Positions 24,071 to 32,389 of a stretch of 42,491 nt of DNA are shown piece after piece. Under the pieces are notes generated by a model that worked only from the letters and a program-made list of their open reading frames with translations, was not told the DNA's origin and searched no databases. Source of the stretch: an uncultured Phycisphaerales bacterium (GTDB lineage Bacteria > Planctomycetota > Phycisphaerae > UBA1845 > Fen-1342); the NCBI GenBank assembly GCA_903914415.1, contig CAIWOY010000235.1:1-42491 (forward strand). The letters run 5' to 3'. The position numbers were made by a program, and so were the translations under genes. How positions within the stretch are numbered: position 1 is the first letter of the stretch; each line of letters opens with the position of its first letter.

Positions 24071-25383
24071 ATGCGCTCATGCGTGAGCCTCTGCGCATCC
24101 TGGCGGTCGCGGCCGGCGAGCCGTGGCCGCTCGACAGCGGCGCGCGCCTGCACCTCTACCACGTGCTGAAGGAGCTGGCCCGCCACGCCGACGTCACGCT
24201 GGCGCTGCCGAGCGACCCTCAGCACCGCGCGCACCTGCCAGCGGACATCGCCATTGAAGTCATCCCGAACACGCTTGGCATAAACGGGCCCACACCGTAC
24301 GGTCGCCACGCAGGCCTCGCCGCCTCCCTGGCCCGGCGGCACTTCGGCTGGCGCGCTTCGCTCGCCGCGTGGTTGGAGCGCGAGGCGCACGCGGGCCGTT
24401 TTGATGTCGTGCTGCTCAACGGCGCCCTGTCCGGCCAATACGCACCCCACTGCCGCGTGCCGGTCGTATGGAACCCGCAGGACGAGCTGGTCCTCGGCAC
24501 GCTCCGCGCCGCCGAGCACGACGGTTGGCACGCCCGGGCGACGGCCCTGCGGCACGCGGCGTTGTACGCAGTCTACGAGCGCCACCTCGCGCAGCAGGCC
24601 GCAGCCACAGTCTTCGTATCCAGAATCGACGCCGCCTACGCCCGCCGCTGGGCCCCCGCCGCGCGGATCGAGATCGTTCAAAACGGCGTAGATCTGGAGT
24701 ACTTCCAACCGACGAGCGCCCCGTCCATACCCGGCACGGTCGCGTTCGTCGGCGCCCTGGACTTCACGCCAAACATCGACGGCATCGTGCAGTTCGTCCG
24801 CACCGCCTGGCCGGACATTCACGGCCGCGGACGCGCGCGGCGGCTGCTCGTGGTCGGCCGCAAGCCGGCGCCCGCCGTGCGGGCGCTTGACGGCTTGCCG
24901 GGCATCCGGGTCATCGCGGATGTACCTGACGTGCGGCCCTATCTGACGCAGGCCGAGGTTGTCGTCGTACCGGTCCGCAAGGGCGGCGGCCTGAAGAACA
25001 AGGTCCTCGAAGCGTGCGCCATGAGCCGCCCCGTCGTGGCGGCCCCGCGGGCCCTAGCCGGGCTCAGCGCGCGCCCCGGCCTCGACGTGCTGACCGCCGA
25101 CAGCCCGCGGACGTGGGTCGCCCAGGTGGACCGCTTGCTGTGCAACCCAACGTACGCGCGCGCGATCGCCGAGCGCGGCCGCGCCTGGGTGCGGCACACG
25201 CACCGCTGGGCCGATACCGGACGGCGTTTTCTCGACATCCTCGCGTCCGCCGCGCGGTACGGCCGAGCCGCCACGTACTGCCGGTCAGCGGAGGCCATGC
25301 CCGCGCTGACGTTGCCGGCCGCGCCGCGTGCGTGGCGGCGGCAGCCCGGCCCGATCGCTGAGCAGGAGGCCCTATGCCGCTGA
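24067..25383 (+). CDS. GT4-type glycosyltransferase, exosortase-locus (PEP-CTERM/EpsH-associated) type
   Basis: 438 residues. It opens with LRILAVAAGEPWPLDSGARLHLYHVLKELARHADVTLAL, the pattern of sugar transferases found beside exosortase systems. The acceptor-side VVWNPQDELV and IEIVQNGVDLEYFQP and the donor-side FVGALDFTPNIDGIVQFV, RVIADVPDVRPYL and VVPVRKGGGLKNKVLEACAMSRPVV follow. The last contains the K-x7-E style donor motif. GTG at 24067 overlaps the upstream TGA and has GGAGG at 24055-24059, which decides the start. It overlaps the next gene by 10 bases. Same subfamily as 33595-34848 but diverged. Confidence 0.9.
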   Translation: MNALMREPLRILAVAAGEPWPLDSGARLHLYHVLKELARHADVTLALPSDPQHRAHLPADIAIEVIPNTLGINGPTPYGRHAGLAASLARRHFGWRASLAAWLEREAHAGRFDVVLLNGALSGQYAPHCRVPVVWNPQDELVLGTLRAAEHDGWHARATALRHAALYAVYERHLAQQAAATVFVSRIDAAYARRWAPAARIEIVQNGVDLEYFQPTSAPSIPGTVAFVGALDFTPNIDGIVQFVRTAWPDIHGRGRARRLLVVGRKPAPAVRALDGLPGIRVIADVPDVRPYLTQAEVVVVPVRKGGGLKNKVLEACAMSRPVVAAPRALAGLSARPGLDVLTADSPRTWVAQVDRLLCNPTYARAIAERGRAWVRHTHRWADTGRRFLDILASAARYGRAATYCRSAEAMPALTLPAAPRAWRRQPGPIAEQEALCR

Positions 25384-26789
25384 CGGCCATCCTATTCCTG
25401 ATCCTCTACGTGGGCGGGATCTGCGCGGCGATCTTCAACCCGGTCGCCGGCGTGGCGCTCTACATCTTCGTGTACCACCTCAACCCGGAAACGCAGTGGT
25501 GGGGCACGGCGGTGCAGGGCCTCGGAACGCGCATGTCCTTCACCGTCGCGCTGGCCACCGCCGTCGGCATGTTGGTGCGCCAACCCCGCTTGGAGCATGG
25601 GGCTCGCCAATTCCCGTTGCCGTACTGCCTGGCGCTGCTCCTGGGCCTGATCGCGCTGGGCAGCCTGGCCTGGGGCGTGGACCTGACCGAGCGCGGCGAG
25701 TACCAGGCCGAGAAGTTCGTCAAGATCCTCATCTTCCTCTTCATCCTCATCCGCTGCGTGCGTACGCCGGCCCAATACCACGCGGTCGTCTACAGTTGGC
25801 TCGTCGGCGTGCTGTACCTGGGATATGAGGCGCACGGCGGCGTCGGCGTCCTCGAGCAGGGCCGCCTTTCGTCCGGCCTCGGCGGCCCCGACTTCGCGGA
25901 GTCCAGCGACCTGGCCGTCCACCTGGTCGCCACGCTGCCCCTCATCGGCGCGGTCTTCTTCATGTCCCGCTCCTGGCTCGGACGCGTTCTCGCTCTGCTC
26001 ACCGGCGCCCTGACCGTCAACATGCTCATCATGACCCGCACGCGAAACGCCATCGCCGGCCTCGCGCTCGTCACCTACTCCTGCGTGCTCGCGCTGCCGC
26101 GTGGCTACCGTCTCAAGGGTCTCGCGGCCATCGTCGCGGGCACGCTGCTGGCGGGTCATCTCGCCGACCCCGGCTGGTGGAACCGGATGGCCACCATCAC
26201 CGACTTCCAACAAGACAACGCCGCCATCGGCCGGCTCACCTACTGGAAGGCCGCCCTCCAGATGGCCTCCGACCACCCTTTCGGAATCGGCCTTGGCAAT
26301 TTTCACCACGTCGTGATGGACTACGTGCCCGGCCTCACCATCCTCCGCGGCGCGCACAGCACCGTGATGGCCTGCCTCGCCGAACTCGGCTGGCCGGGGC
26401 TGCTCGTCTTCCTGGCCGCCATCGCCGCCGTGCTCTACCAACTCGGACGCGTTCGCCAAACCGCCCGCGACCTCCCGGCACACGCCGAGCTGCACTACTA
26501 CCGCTGGCAAACACGCTTCCACCTCGGCTGGCACGCGACCGCCATCCGCGCCGCCCTGCTCGGCTATCTCGGCTGCGCGCTCTTCACGACGCGCCTCTTC
26601 AGCGAGGACTTCTGGCTCCTCATGGGCTTCGGCATGTGCCTCCACAACGTGAGCAAGTACCTGGCCGCCGAACACCAGCCCGAAACGGCGGTATCTCCCG
26701 AAACCTCTCCGGCCGCACCGGCCGAGACGCCCTCCCCGCCGCCCCGTCCGCGACGCAGACGAGTACGTCCCGCCGCGACCGGCGACTAA
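25374..26789 (+). CDS. O-antigen ligase / polymerase-like membrane protein (exosortase-locus O-ligase type)
   Basis: 471 residues with about 10-12 membrane segments, and a Pro/Arg-rich cytoplasmic tail from about residue 440. The N-terminus (FLILYVGGICAAIFNPVAG, YHLNPETQWW) resembles the probable O-glycosylation ligase of exosortase A loci. The large periplasmic loop and following helix carry GRLTYWKAALQMASDHPFGI, GLGNFHHV, GAHSTVMACLAELGWPGLLV, the Wzy_C/WaaL-type pattern. It would join or polymerise glycan units from undecaprenyl diphosphate at the periplasmic face. ATG at 25374 with AGGAGG just upstream; overlaps the preceding gene by 10 bases. Confidence 0.87.
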   Translation: MPLTAILFLILYVGGICAAIFNPVAGVALYIFVYHLNPETQWWGTAVQGLGTRMSFTVALATAVGMLVRQPRLEHGARQFPLPYCLALLLGLIALGSLAWGVDLTERGEYQAEKFVKILIFLFILIRCVRTPAQYHAVVYSWLVGVLYLGYEAHGGVGVLEQGRLSSGLGGPDFAESSDLAVHLVATLPLIGAVFFMSRSWLGRVLALLTGALTVNMLIMTRTRNAIAGLALVTYSCVLALPRGYRLKGLAAIVAGTLLAGHLADPGWWNRMATITDFQQDNAAIGRLTYWKAALQMASDHPFGIGLGNFHHVVMDYVPGLTILRGAHSTVMACLAELGWPGLLVFLAAIAAVLYQLGRVRQTARDLPAHAELHYYRWQTRFHLGWHATAIRAALLGYLGCALFTTRLFSEDFWLLMGFGMCLHNVSKYLAAEHQPETAVSPETSPAAPAETPSPPPRPRRRRVRPAATGD

Positions 26790-26808
26790 ACGAAACCGCG
26801 GAGCCTCG

Positions 26809-29800
26809 ATGAAAGTCGCGCTCCTCATCGACGACCTGGCGCACGGCGGCGCCGAATGCGTCGTACGGCACCTCGCGCGCGGCCTCGTGCAACGCGGACA
26901 CCAAGCCTTCGTCTACTGTCTGAAGCAGGCCGGACCGCCGGAGCATGAGCTGCGCGCCGCCGGCGTGGTGGTGCGCGCTGCACACAGCGCCAGGCACGAT
27001 CCGTGGCTCGCCTGGCAACTCGCCCGCTGGCTGCACCGCGACCGCGTCGAGCTCGCCCACGCCCACAGCAGTGCCGCGACGGTCTGGAGCCTTGCGGCCG
27101 CCAAGCCGCTCGGCCTGCCGGTCGTGCAGACCTGGCACGGGCCGCTGCTCGGCGCACCCTCGCACTACCGCTTGCGCGCGCGTCGCCTGTCGCCACTCCT
27201 CGACCGCCTGACCATCGTCGCCGAAACACTGCGCCCGCAACTTCCGGCCGGCCGCCTGGCGCGCACCGCAAGGCACATCCCCAACGGCATAGATCGTCCC
27301 ACCCCCACGCCCACCGCGGCCCGCTCCGCGCTGGAAGCGCTGTGCGGCGGCCCGCTGCCCGGCCCCGTGGTCCTGGCCGTGGGGACCATCTGCCCCGAAA
27401 AGAACACCGTTGGCCTGCTGCACGCCGTGGCGCTTCTGCGGTCCGAGTTCCCCGCCGTCAGGCTGGTGTGCGTCGGGGCCCAGCGCGACCCCGCCTACGA
27501 CCGCCAAGTCGAGCGGCTCCGGCAGTCGCTGGGTTTGGCGCAGAACACGGTGCTCGCAGGGCCCGTCGCCAATGCCTGGCGTTTCATGGCGGCGGCCGAC
27601 GTCTTCTGCCTGCCCAGCATCATGGAAGCCATGCCGCTGGCCATCGTCGAGGCCATGAGCCAGTCCGCTCCGATCGTCGCCACCGCAGTCGGAGACGTCG
27701 GGCAACTCGGCCCCGGCCCTGCGGCGAACGGCTTCGCCCTCTTGCGCCACGAGGAGACCGCGTTGCTCGTCGCCCCAGGCCAGCCGCCCGCTCTTGCCGA
27801 AGCCCTGTCGCGCGTGCTGCGCGACCCCGCCGCGGCCCGGACGCGCGCCCAGCGCGCCCGCGCGGAGTACCTGCAGCGCTTCACCGCCGCGCAGATGGTC
27901 CGAAACTACGAGGAACTGTACGCCGACTGCCTGCCGCGCCGCGCTCGCAGCCTCCGGCGTGCGGCCCAGCCCGCCCACCGGACCGAGCGGCCGCGCGTCC
28001 TGATGGTCGGCCCCGGCCCCGAGCAGATCGGCGGCATGGCCAGCGTAATCGACGCGCTCATGAGCAGCTCCCTGCCCCAGACCTGCCAGCTCTTTCGCGC
28101 GCCGACACTAGCAAGCAGTGTGTCCTCGTCATCCGGCCACATCCGCGCCAGAGCGCTGCACACGCTGTCGGCCCCGGCTCGCCACCTGCGGGCGCTCTGG
28201 CACCTGGCGCGGACCATCCGGCAAGCACGGATCGACATCGTTCACATCCACACGTGCAGCTTCACGTCCTTCTATCGCAGCCTGGCGGACCTCGCCGTCG
28301 CAAAGACGCTCGCCGCGCGGGTTTGCCTGCACGTTCACGGCGGGCGCTTCGCCGAGTTCTGCGCCGGCAGCCGTTGGCTCGGACGGTGGCTGATCCGCCG
28401 CGGCTGCGAGGCAGCGGACGCCGTGCTGGTCCTTTCGCACCAGGCGGAAGCGGCTCTGCGGCCCTATTTCGGCACCGCACGCATGACTGTGGTACCCAAC
28501 GGAGTCGCCAGCGTGCCTGAGCGGCCCTCCAGCTCCACGGCGTCCGGCCACACCTGCCGGTTTCTGTTTCTCGGCGCCCTCACGGCCGCCAAGGGTCTCG
28601 CCGAGCTGATCGAAGCCGCAGCGCAACTGAGAGCGGCGGGAGTTCCCTTCGAGCTGACGATCGCCGGACCGGCAAACGCACCGGGCGCCGAACAATGGAG
28701 CCGGACTGCACATGCCCGGGGTCTCCAGCCGCACGTACGCTTCGTCGGCCCCGTGCTGGCTGATGCAAAGTCGAAGCTGCTCGCCGACGCCGACTGTCTG
28801 GTCCTGCCCAGCCACCATGAAGAGCTGCCGATTGCGGTCCTCGAGGCGGCGGCCGCGGGACTGGCCGTCATTGCCACGGATGTAGGCGCCCTGCCGGAGC
28901 TTATGGCCGCCGATACGGCGTCCTTACCCGCGCCAAACGGCCGTTACCTCGCCCCGCTCGTCCCGCCGCACGATGCCGCTGCGCTAACACGCGAGATGAA
29001 GCGGCTGGCGCGCGATCCGCAACTGCGGCGGCAGATCGGGCAGCATCTGCGCGAGCGCGTGCAGACTGCCTATAGCCTTGACGTGGCCGCCGCGCGCATC
29101 GCAGACGTATACCAGCGCATTTCCCCGTCGCCACAGCCCCGCGACTGCTGCGCGGCCCGCCCCGACCTCGCCGCGCGGCTGGTTCGGCACCTGCTTTACC
29201 CCCTGCATGAGCGGCTCCGCGGCCGGCCGACGATGCGTGAGCTGCGCAGCCTCCAGCGGCTGGCCCGCGCGACGCCGGAACTTGTGCAAACCGACGCCGC
29301 CCGTCGCCTGCGCGACCTGCTGGCCTTCGCCGCAGCGCACCTGCCCTACTACCGCGAGCAGTTCTCTCGCCACGGCCTCAACCAGGAGGCGGTGGACCCA
29401 TACGCGGAGTTGAACAAGCTCCCCGTGCTCACCAAGCCCAACGTACGCGCCGCCGCGCAGCGCATGACCTGCCCTCGCGTCCCCGGCGGGCTCATTGCCC
29501 GCTCCAGCGGCGGAACCACCGGCGACACGCTCTACTTCCACGTCGATCGCCTCCGCCAAGCGCAGGATCTCGCCGCCCGTCTGTTCATGCAAAGCCTCTT
29601 CGGCGTGCAGCCGGGCGAGCGCCGCGTGCACCTGTGGGGCTCGCCGCTCGAGGCACGCGGCGGTCGGCTCACACGCTGGCGCGACCGCCTGCTCAACGAG
29701 CTGCTGCTCGACGCGTTCGACCTGACCCCCGCGAAGCTGGACGAGTACCTAAAGCGAATCCGGCAGTTTCAGCCGCGCGTGCTCTACGGCTACCCGACCG

Positions 29801-30558
29801 CCGTGACGCTGCTCGCCCGCCACGCCGCCGCCCACTATGGTCCCCGCGACTTCGCCTGCCTGCGGCTGGTCGTGCTGACCGGCGAGGAGCTTACCGCCGA
29901 CCAAACGGCCCAGATCAAATCCGTCTTCGGCGCCCCCGTGGCCGGCGAATACGGCAATCGCGAGGTCGGCTTGATCGCCCACGACTGCCCACACGGACAG
30001 ATGCACGTCGTCTCGCCGCACATTCACGTCGAGATTATGGCCGGTAGCCGCCCCACGCCTCTCGGGCACTGCGGCGAGATCGTCTGCACCACGCTGAACG
30101 CGCGGGGCCAGCCCTTCATCCGCTACCGCGTGGGCGACGTCGGACGGCTGCTCCCGCACCCCTGTCCGTGCGGCCTGCCGCTGCCCGTTTTGCGGCTGGA
30201 AGGCGGCAAGATCACCGGTTTGCTCGCCTTGCCGGATGGCCGGCTCTGTCACGGCGCGGTCTCGTCGTACGCGGTGCACGGTCTGCCCGGCCTCGTCGCG
30301 TTCAAGACCCATCAGCGCCGGCTGGACTGGATTGAGGTCTTCCTGGTCGTCAACGACCACTTCCGGCCGGAATCTTGCGGCCACATCCAGGCCCGGTATC
30401 GCGGGCTGTTCGGCCCGCACGTTCAAGTCGATTGCCGGATCGTCGATGAGATTCCGCCCGATCCGTCCGGCAAGCGCCGGCACGTCGTTTCCGACGTGGC
30501 CCCCAACTACTTCAACTTCGAGGTCGTGCAGGCACCGGTCGAGCGTCTGCTTGTGTAG
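26809..30558 (+). CDS. Three-module fusion: GT4 - GT4 - CapK/PaaK-like adenylate-forming enzyme
   Basis: 1249 residues in one uninterrupted frame. Module 1 (about 1-375) is a GT4 glycosyltransferase: MKVALLIDDLAHGGAECVV, VQTWHGPLLG, HIPNGIDRP, AVGTICPEKNTVGLLHA, PSIMEAMPLAIVEAMS. Module 2 (about 395-772) is a second GT4: RVLMVGPGPEQIGGMASVI, LHVHGGRFAEF, VVPNGVAS, FLGALTAAKGLAELIEA, PSHHEELPIAVLEAAAAG. Module 3 (about 785-1249) is a CapK/PaaK-like AMP-binding enzyme: HLPYYREQF, SSGGTTG loop 899-905, GYPTAVTLLA, VAGEYGNREVGLIAHDC, FIRYRVGDVGRL, and a CxCG pair near HPCPCGLPL. Single-module relatives of all three occur in polysaccharide loci; the fusion would couple two sugar additions with an acyl or amino-acid activation/attachment step (inferred). 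ATG with GGAG upstream, 19 bases after the ligase gene. Confidence 0.92.
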   Translation: MKVALLIDDLAHGGAECVVRHLARGLVQRGHQAFVYCLKQAGPPEHELRAAGVVVRAAHSARHDPWLAWQLARWLHRDRVELAHAHSSAATVWSLAAAKPLGLPVVQTWHGPLLGAPSHYRLRARRLSPLLDRLTIVAETLRPQLPAGRLARTARHIPNGIDRPTPTPTAARSALEALCGGPLPGPVVLAVGTICPEKNTVGLLHAVALLRSEFPAVRLVCVGAQRDPAYDRQVERLRQSLGLAQNTVLAGPVANAWRFMAAADVFCLPSIMEAMPLAIVEAMSQSAPIVATAVGDVGQLGPGPAANGFALLRHEETALLVAPGQPPALAEALSRVLRDPAAARTRAQRARAEYLQRFTAAQMVRNYEELYADCLPRRARSLRRAAQPAHRTERPRVLMVGPGPEQIGGMASVIDALMSSSLPQTCQLFRAPTLASSVSSSSGHIRARALHTLSAPARHLRALWHLARTIRQARIDIVHIHTCSFTSFYRSLADLAVAKTLAARVCLHVHGGRFAEFCAGSRWLGRWLIRRGCEAADAVLVLSHQAEAALRPYFGTARMTVVPNGVASVPERPSSSTASGHTCRFLFLGALTAAKGLAELIEAAAQLRAAGVPFELTIAGPANAPGAEQWSRTAHARGLQPHVRFVGPVLADAKSKLLADADCLVLPSHHEELPIAVLEAAAAGLAVIATDVGALPELMAADTASLPAPNGRYLAPLVPPHDAAALTREMKRLARDPQLRRQIGQHLRERVQTAYSLDVAAARIADVYQRISPSPQPRDCCAARPDLAARLVRHLLYPLHERLRGRPTMRELRSLQRLARATPELVQTDAARRLRDLLAFAAAHLPYYREQFSRHGLNQEAVDPYAELNKLPVLTKPNVRAAAQRMTCPRVPGGLIARSSGGTTGDTLYFHVDRLRQAQDLAARLFMQSLFGVQPGERRVHLWGSPLEARGGRLTRWRDRLLNELLLDAFDLTPAKLDEYLKRIRQFQPRVLYGYPTAVTLLARHAAAHYGPRDFACLRLVVLTGEELTADQTAQIKSVFGAPVAGEYGNREVGLIAHDCPHGQMHVVSPHIHVEIMAGSRPTPLGHCGEIVCTTLNARGQPFIRYRVGDVGRLLPHPCPCGLPLPVLRLEGGKITGLLALPDGRLCHGAVSSYAVHGLPGLVAFKTHQRRLDWIEVFLVVNDHFRPESCGHIQARYRGLFGPHVQVDCRIVDEIPPDPSGKRRHVVSDVAPNYFNFEVVQAPVERLLV

Positions 30559-30597
30559 GCTCGGCCCCCGTTGCAGGCGTCGCCCGCCAATTGCCGC

Positions 30598-31548
30598 TCA
30601 CCCGCCCCGTCCGCGCAGGTCAAAGCTCGGCAGCGTGCGTTCGGCGCACAGCCGTGCCAGCACCGCGTCGGCTCGGTCGAAGGGGAATGCCGCCAGAAGC
30701 CGCTCGACCTTGTGTTCCGTGGTGCGCAGGTTCACGCAGTGCCGCCAGCCCGTGAGCAGCGGCGCCGGCAAACGCGGCTGGCCCGGATCAAGCTCCCACG
30801 GATGCACATACAGCATCGCCGCCTCGCCGCGGTCCTGCCGCGCCGCCACAGACCGGCGTACCACCGCCCCGGGCAGCAGCCGCAGATACCCGCCGCCGCC
30901 GACTGGAATGCGCAGCCGCCCGACCCTCACCGTCAGCGGCGGAAACTCCAGGATCCGCCGCCCCGACGGCGCGATCGCCCAGAACGGCTCGACCGGCGCC
31001 CCCGGCACGCCGTAACGATCGTGGCGGATCGGGAAGATGCTGGCGTCGTACTCGAACGCCTGTTCGATCAGCACGTCCAGCGCCCACGCGGTGGCACGGG
31101 TCACGGAGAACGTCGGCGCGCGATAGCCGCGCGGGCTGACGCCCAGCGCGTCCTCGATCCGCATCCGGGCCCGCCGAAGGTCCTCGCGCAAGCCCTGCGC
31201 TGTGAGACGGCCCAGGTGCTCGTGTGCGTCACCGTGGCACGCGATCTCGTGTCCGCACTGCGCGAGCTGCCGCAGCAACGGCGCCAGGTAGGGCACGGTC
31301 CACCCCAGGACGAAGAACGTGGCCCGGCTGTGGTAACGCTCCAGGAGGCCCGCCAGACGCTCCAGGAACGGCTTGGCGCGGCGTTCCAGCCGCGGCCAGT
31401 CCTCCCGGCAAACGCAACGCGCGAAAGCCTCGCACTGGAAATACTCCTCCACGTCGACCGACAGGCAGTTCAGCGTCGACGGGCGCGCGTCTGCCTCCCG
31501 CCCCGACCGCCCAAGCCTACGGCCGCGCGCGGCGGCACAGGTTTCCAT
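30598..31548 (-). CDS. Polysaccharide deacetylase (NodB/CE4 fold, exosortase-locus type)
   Basis: 316 residues. NodB motifs are LSVDVEEYFQ (D32 with E34/E35, motif 1), ATFFVLG, HEIACHGDAHEH (metal H105 and H109, motif 2) and GYRAPTFSVT (R143, motif 3). After about residue 200 a C-terminal extension (FPIRHDRYGVPGAP, EFPPLTVRVG, YVHPWELDP) matches the deacetylase variant found in exosortase A loci, whose VDVEEYF opening is characteristic. It would remove N- or O-acetyl groups from the exported glycan. No signal peptide is apparent. It converges on the fusion gene across 39 bases and is divergent from the zinc-ribbon gene. The start at 31548 is likely but the ribosome site is weak. Confidence 0.92.
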   Translation of the reverse strand: METCAAARGRRLGRSGREADARPSTLNCLSVDVEEYFQCEAFARCVCREDWPRLERRAKPFLERLAGLLERYHSRATFFVLGWTVPYLAPLLRQLAQCGHEIACHGDAHEHLGRLTAQGLREDLRRARMRIEDALGVSPRGYRAPTFSVTRATAWALDVLIEQAFEYDASIFPIRHDRYGVPGAPVEPFWAIAPSGRRILEFPPLTVRVGRLRIPVGGGGYLRLLPGAVVRRSVAARQDRGEAAMLYVHPWELDPGQPRLPAPLLTGWRHCVNLRTTEHKVERLLAAFPFDRADAVLARLCAERTLPSFDLRGRGG

Positions 31549-31684
31549 AGCCGTCTCATCGGATAGGCGGCGCCGCCGACCGAGCGCAGAAAACGCGCGT
31601 CGCCGTCACGCGGCTCGCCAGAGCATTCGCGGACCCCGTTTTCGGAAGCTAATCCCGCCATACCAGTATGGCGATGGAACCATT

Positions 31685-32260
31685 ATGGTTCGGGAGCACG
31701 GAGAGTCCCTCGCCGCCGCGGAACCGCCGCGCGTCGCTGACGCGCCAGGCGAAACGGACCAACCGGCCGCCAGACCGGCGCTTTCTTTCTCCGACGTCAT
31801 CACGGCCGCGCCGGACTGCCCTCAAGCCGTGTGGCCCCCGCCGGCGGCGCCGCGTCCCGTCGTGCTGCCGCGCGCCCAGCCGCGACACGCGCAGTTGCGT
31901 TGCGGTTCCTGTCGGCAACCGATCAGCAGCGTCGGTCTCGGGCGCACCGTGTGCTGCCCCAGGTGCCGCGGGGCTCTGCACGTACCCGACCACTTCCTCG
32001 TCGGATGTGAGCGCTGCGGGCATGAACAGCGCATTCCGGCGCGCGAGTATGGTCTCGAGCGCCTGTGCGGCAACTGTGGCAAACCGTTCCCCCTCCAGGA
32101 CGTCACGCTCCCGCCGCACCAACCCCACCATCACGCCCACCATCGCGCACACCACATTTGGCAGCAGGGTCCGGCCGGTTTCCAAGGCGACGCAGCCTGG
32201 ACCGTGCTGATCGTGGGTCTCACGCTGGTGATTGTCGTGCTGGCCCTGACGATCCTGTAG
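31685..32260 (+). CDS. Small tail-anchored protein with two zinc ribbons and a His-rich stretch
   Basis: 191 residues, function unknown. Residues 1-70 are Pro/Ala-rich and probably disordered. The first zinc ribbon is C73-x2-C76...C91-x2-C94, the second C108-x2-C111...C128-x2-C131. A histidine cluster (PPHQPHHHAHHRAHH, 143-157) follows, and the protein ends in one hydrophobic segment (about 171-191, AAWTVLIVGLTLVIVVLALT) without a tail, so it would be C-terminally membrane anchored with the ribbons in the cytoplasm. Similar zinc-ribbon plus membrane-helix proteins are frequent in planctomycetes. No other function is suggested by its neighbours. ATG at 31685; upstream codons in frame are unconvincing. 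Confidence 0.72.
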   Translation: MVREHGESLAAAEPPRVADAPGETDQPAARPALSFSDVITAAPDCPQAVWPPPAAPRPVVLPRAQPRHAQLRCGSCRQPISSVGLGRTVCCPRCRGALHVPDHFLVGCERCGHEQRIPAREYGLERLCGNCGKPFPLQDVTLPPHQPHHHAHHRAHHIWQQGPAGFQGDAAWTVLIVGLTLVIVVLALTIL

Positions 32261-32284
32261 CGTTGGCCCCCTATCTCCAAACGC

Positions 32285-32309
32285 AGCGTCGGCCCCCCGC
32301 GGCCGACGT
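32285..32309 (-). repeat. Palindromic (REP-like) repeat, copy 2
   Basis: Reverse complement of 11976-12000 with one mismatch in 25. It lies 24 bases after the stop of the zinc-ribbon gene, between convergent genes, where it could also serve as a terminator. Confidence 0.85.
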
Positions 32310-32366
32310 AGAACGCGAAAGCCGCGCACTCGCCGGATCGTCCCCGTGGGAACAGCGCTTCCTCAA

Positions 32367-32382
32367 CCGGCCGATAGGCCGG
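32367..32382. terminator. Possible bidirectional terminator hairpin
   Basis: CCGGCC-GATA-GGCCGG, a perfect 6-bp stem with a 4-nt loop, just past the stop of the minus-strand operon (32390) and facing the plus-strand zinc-ribbon gene. No T-run. Confidence 0.4.
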
Positions 32383-32389
32383 CCGGGCC

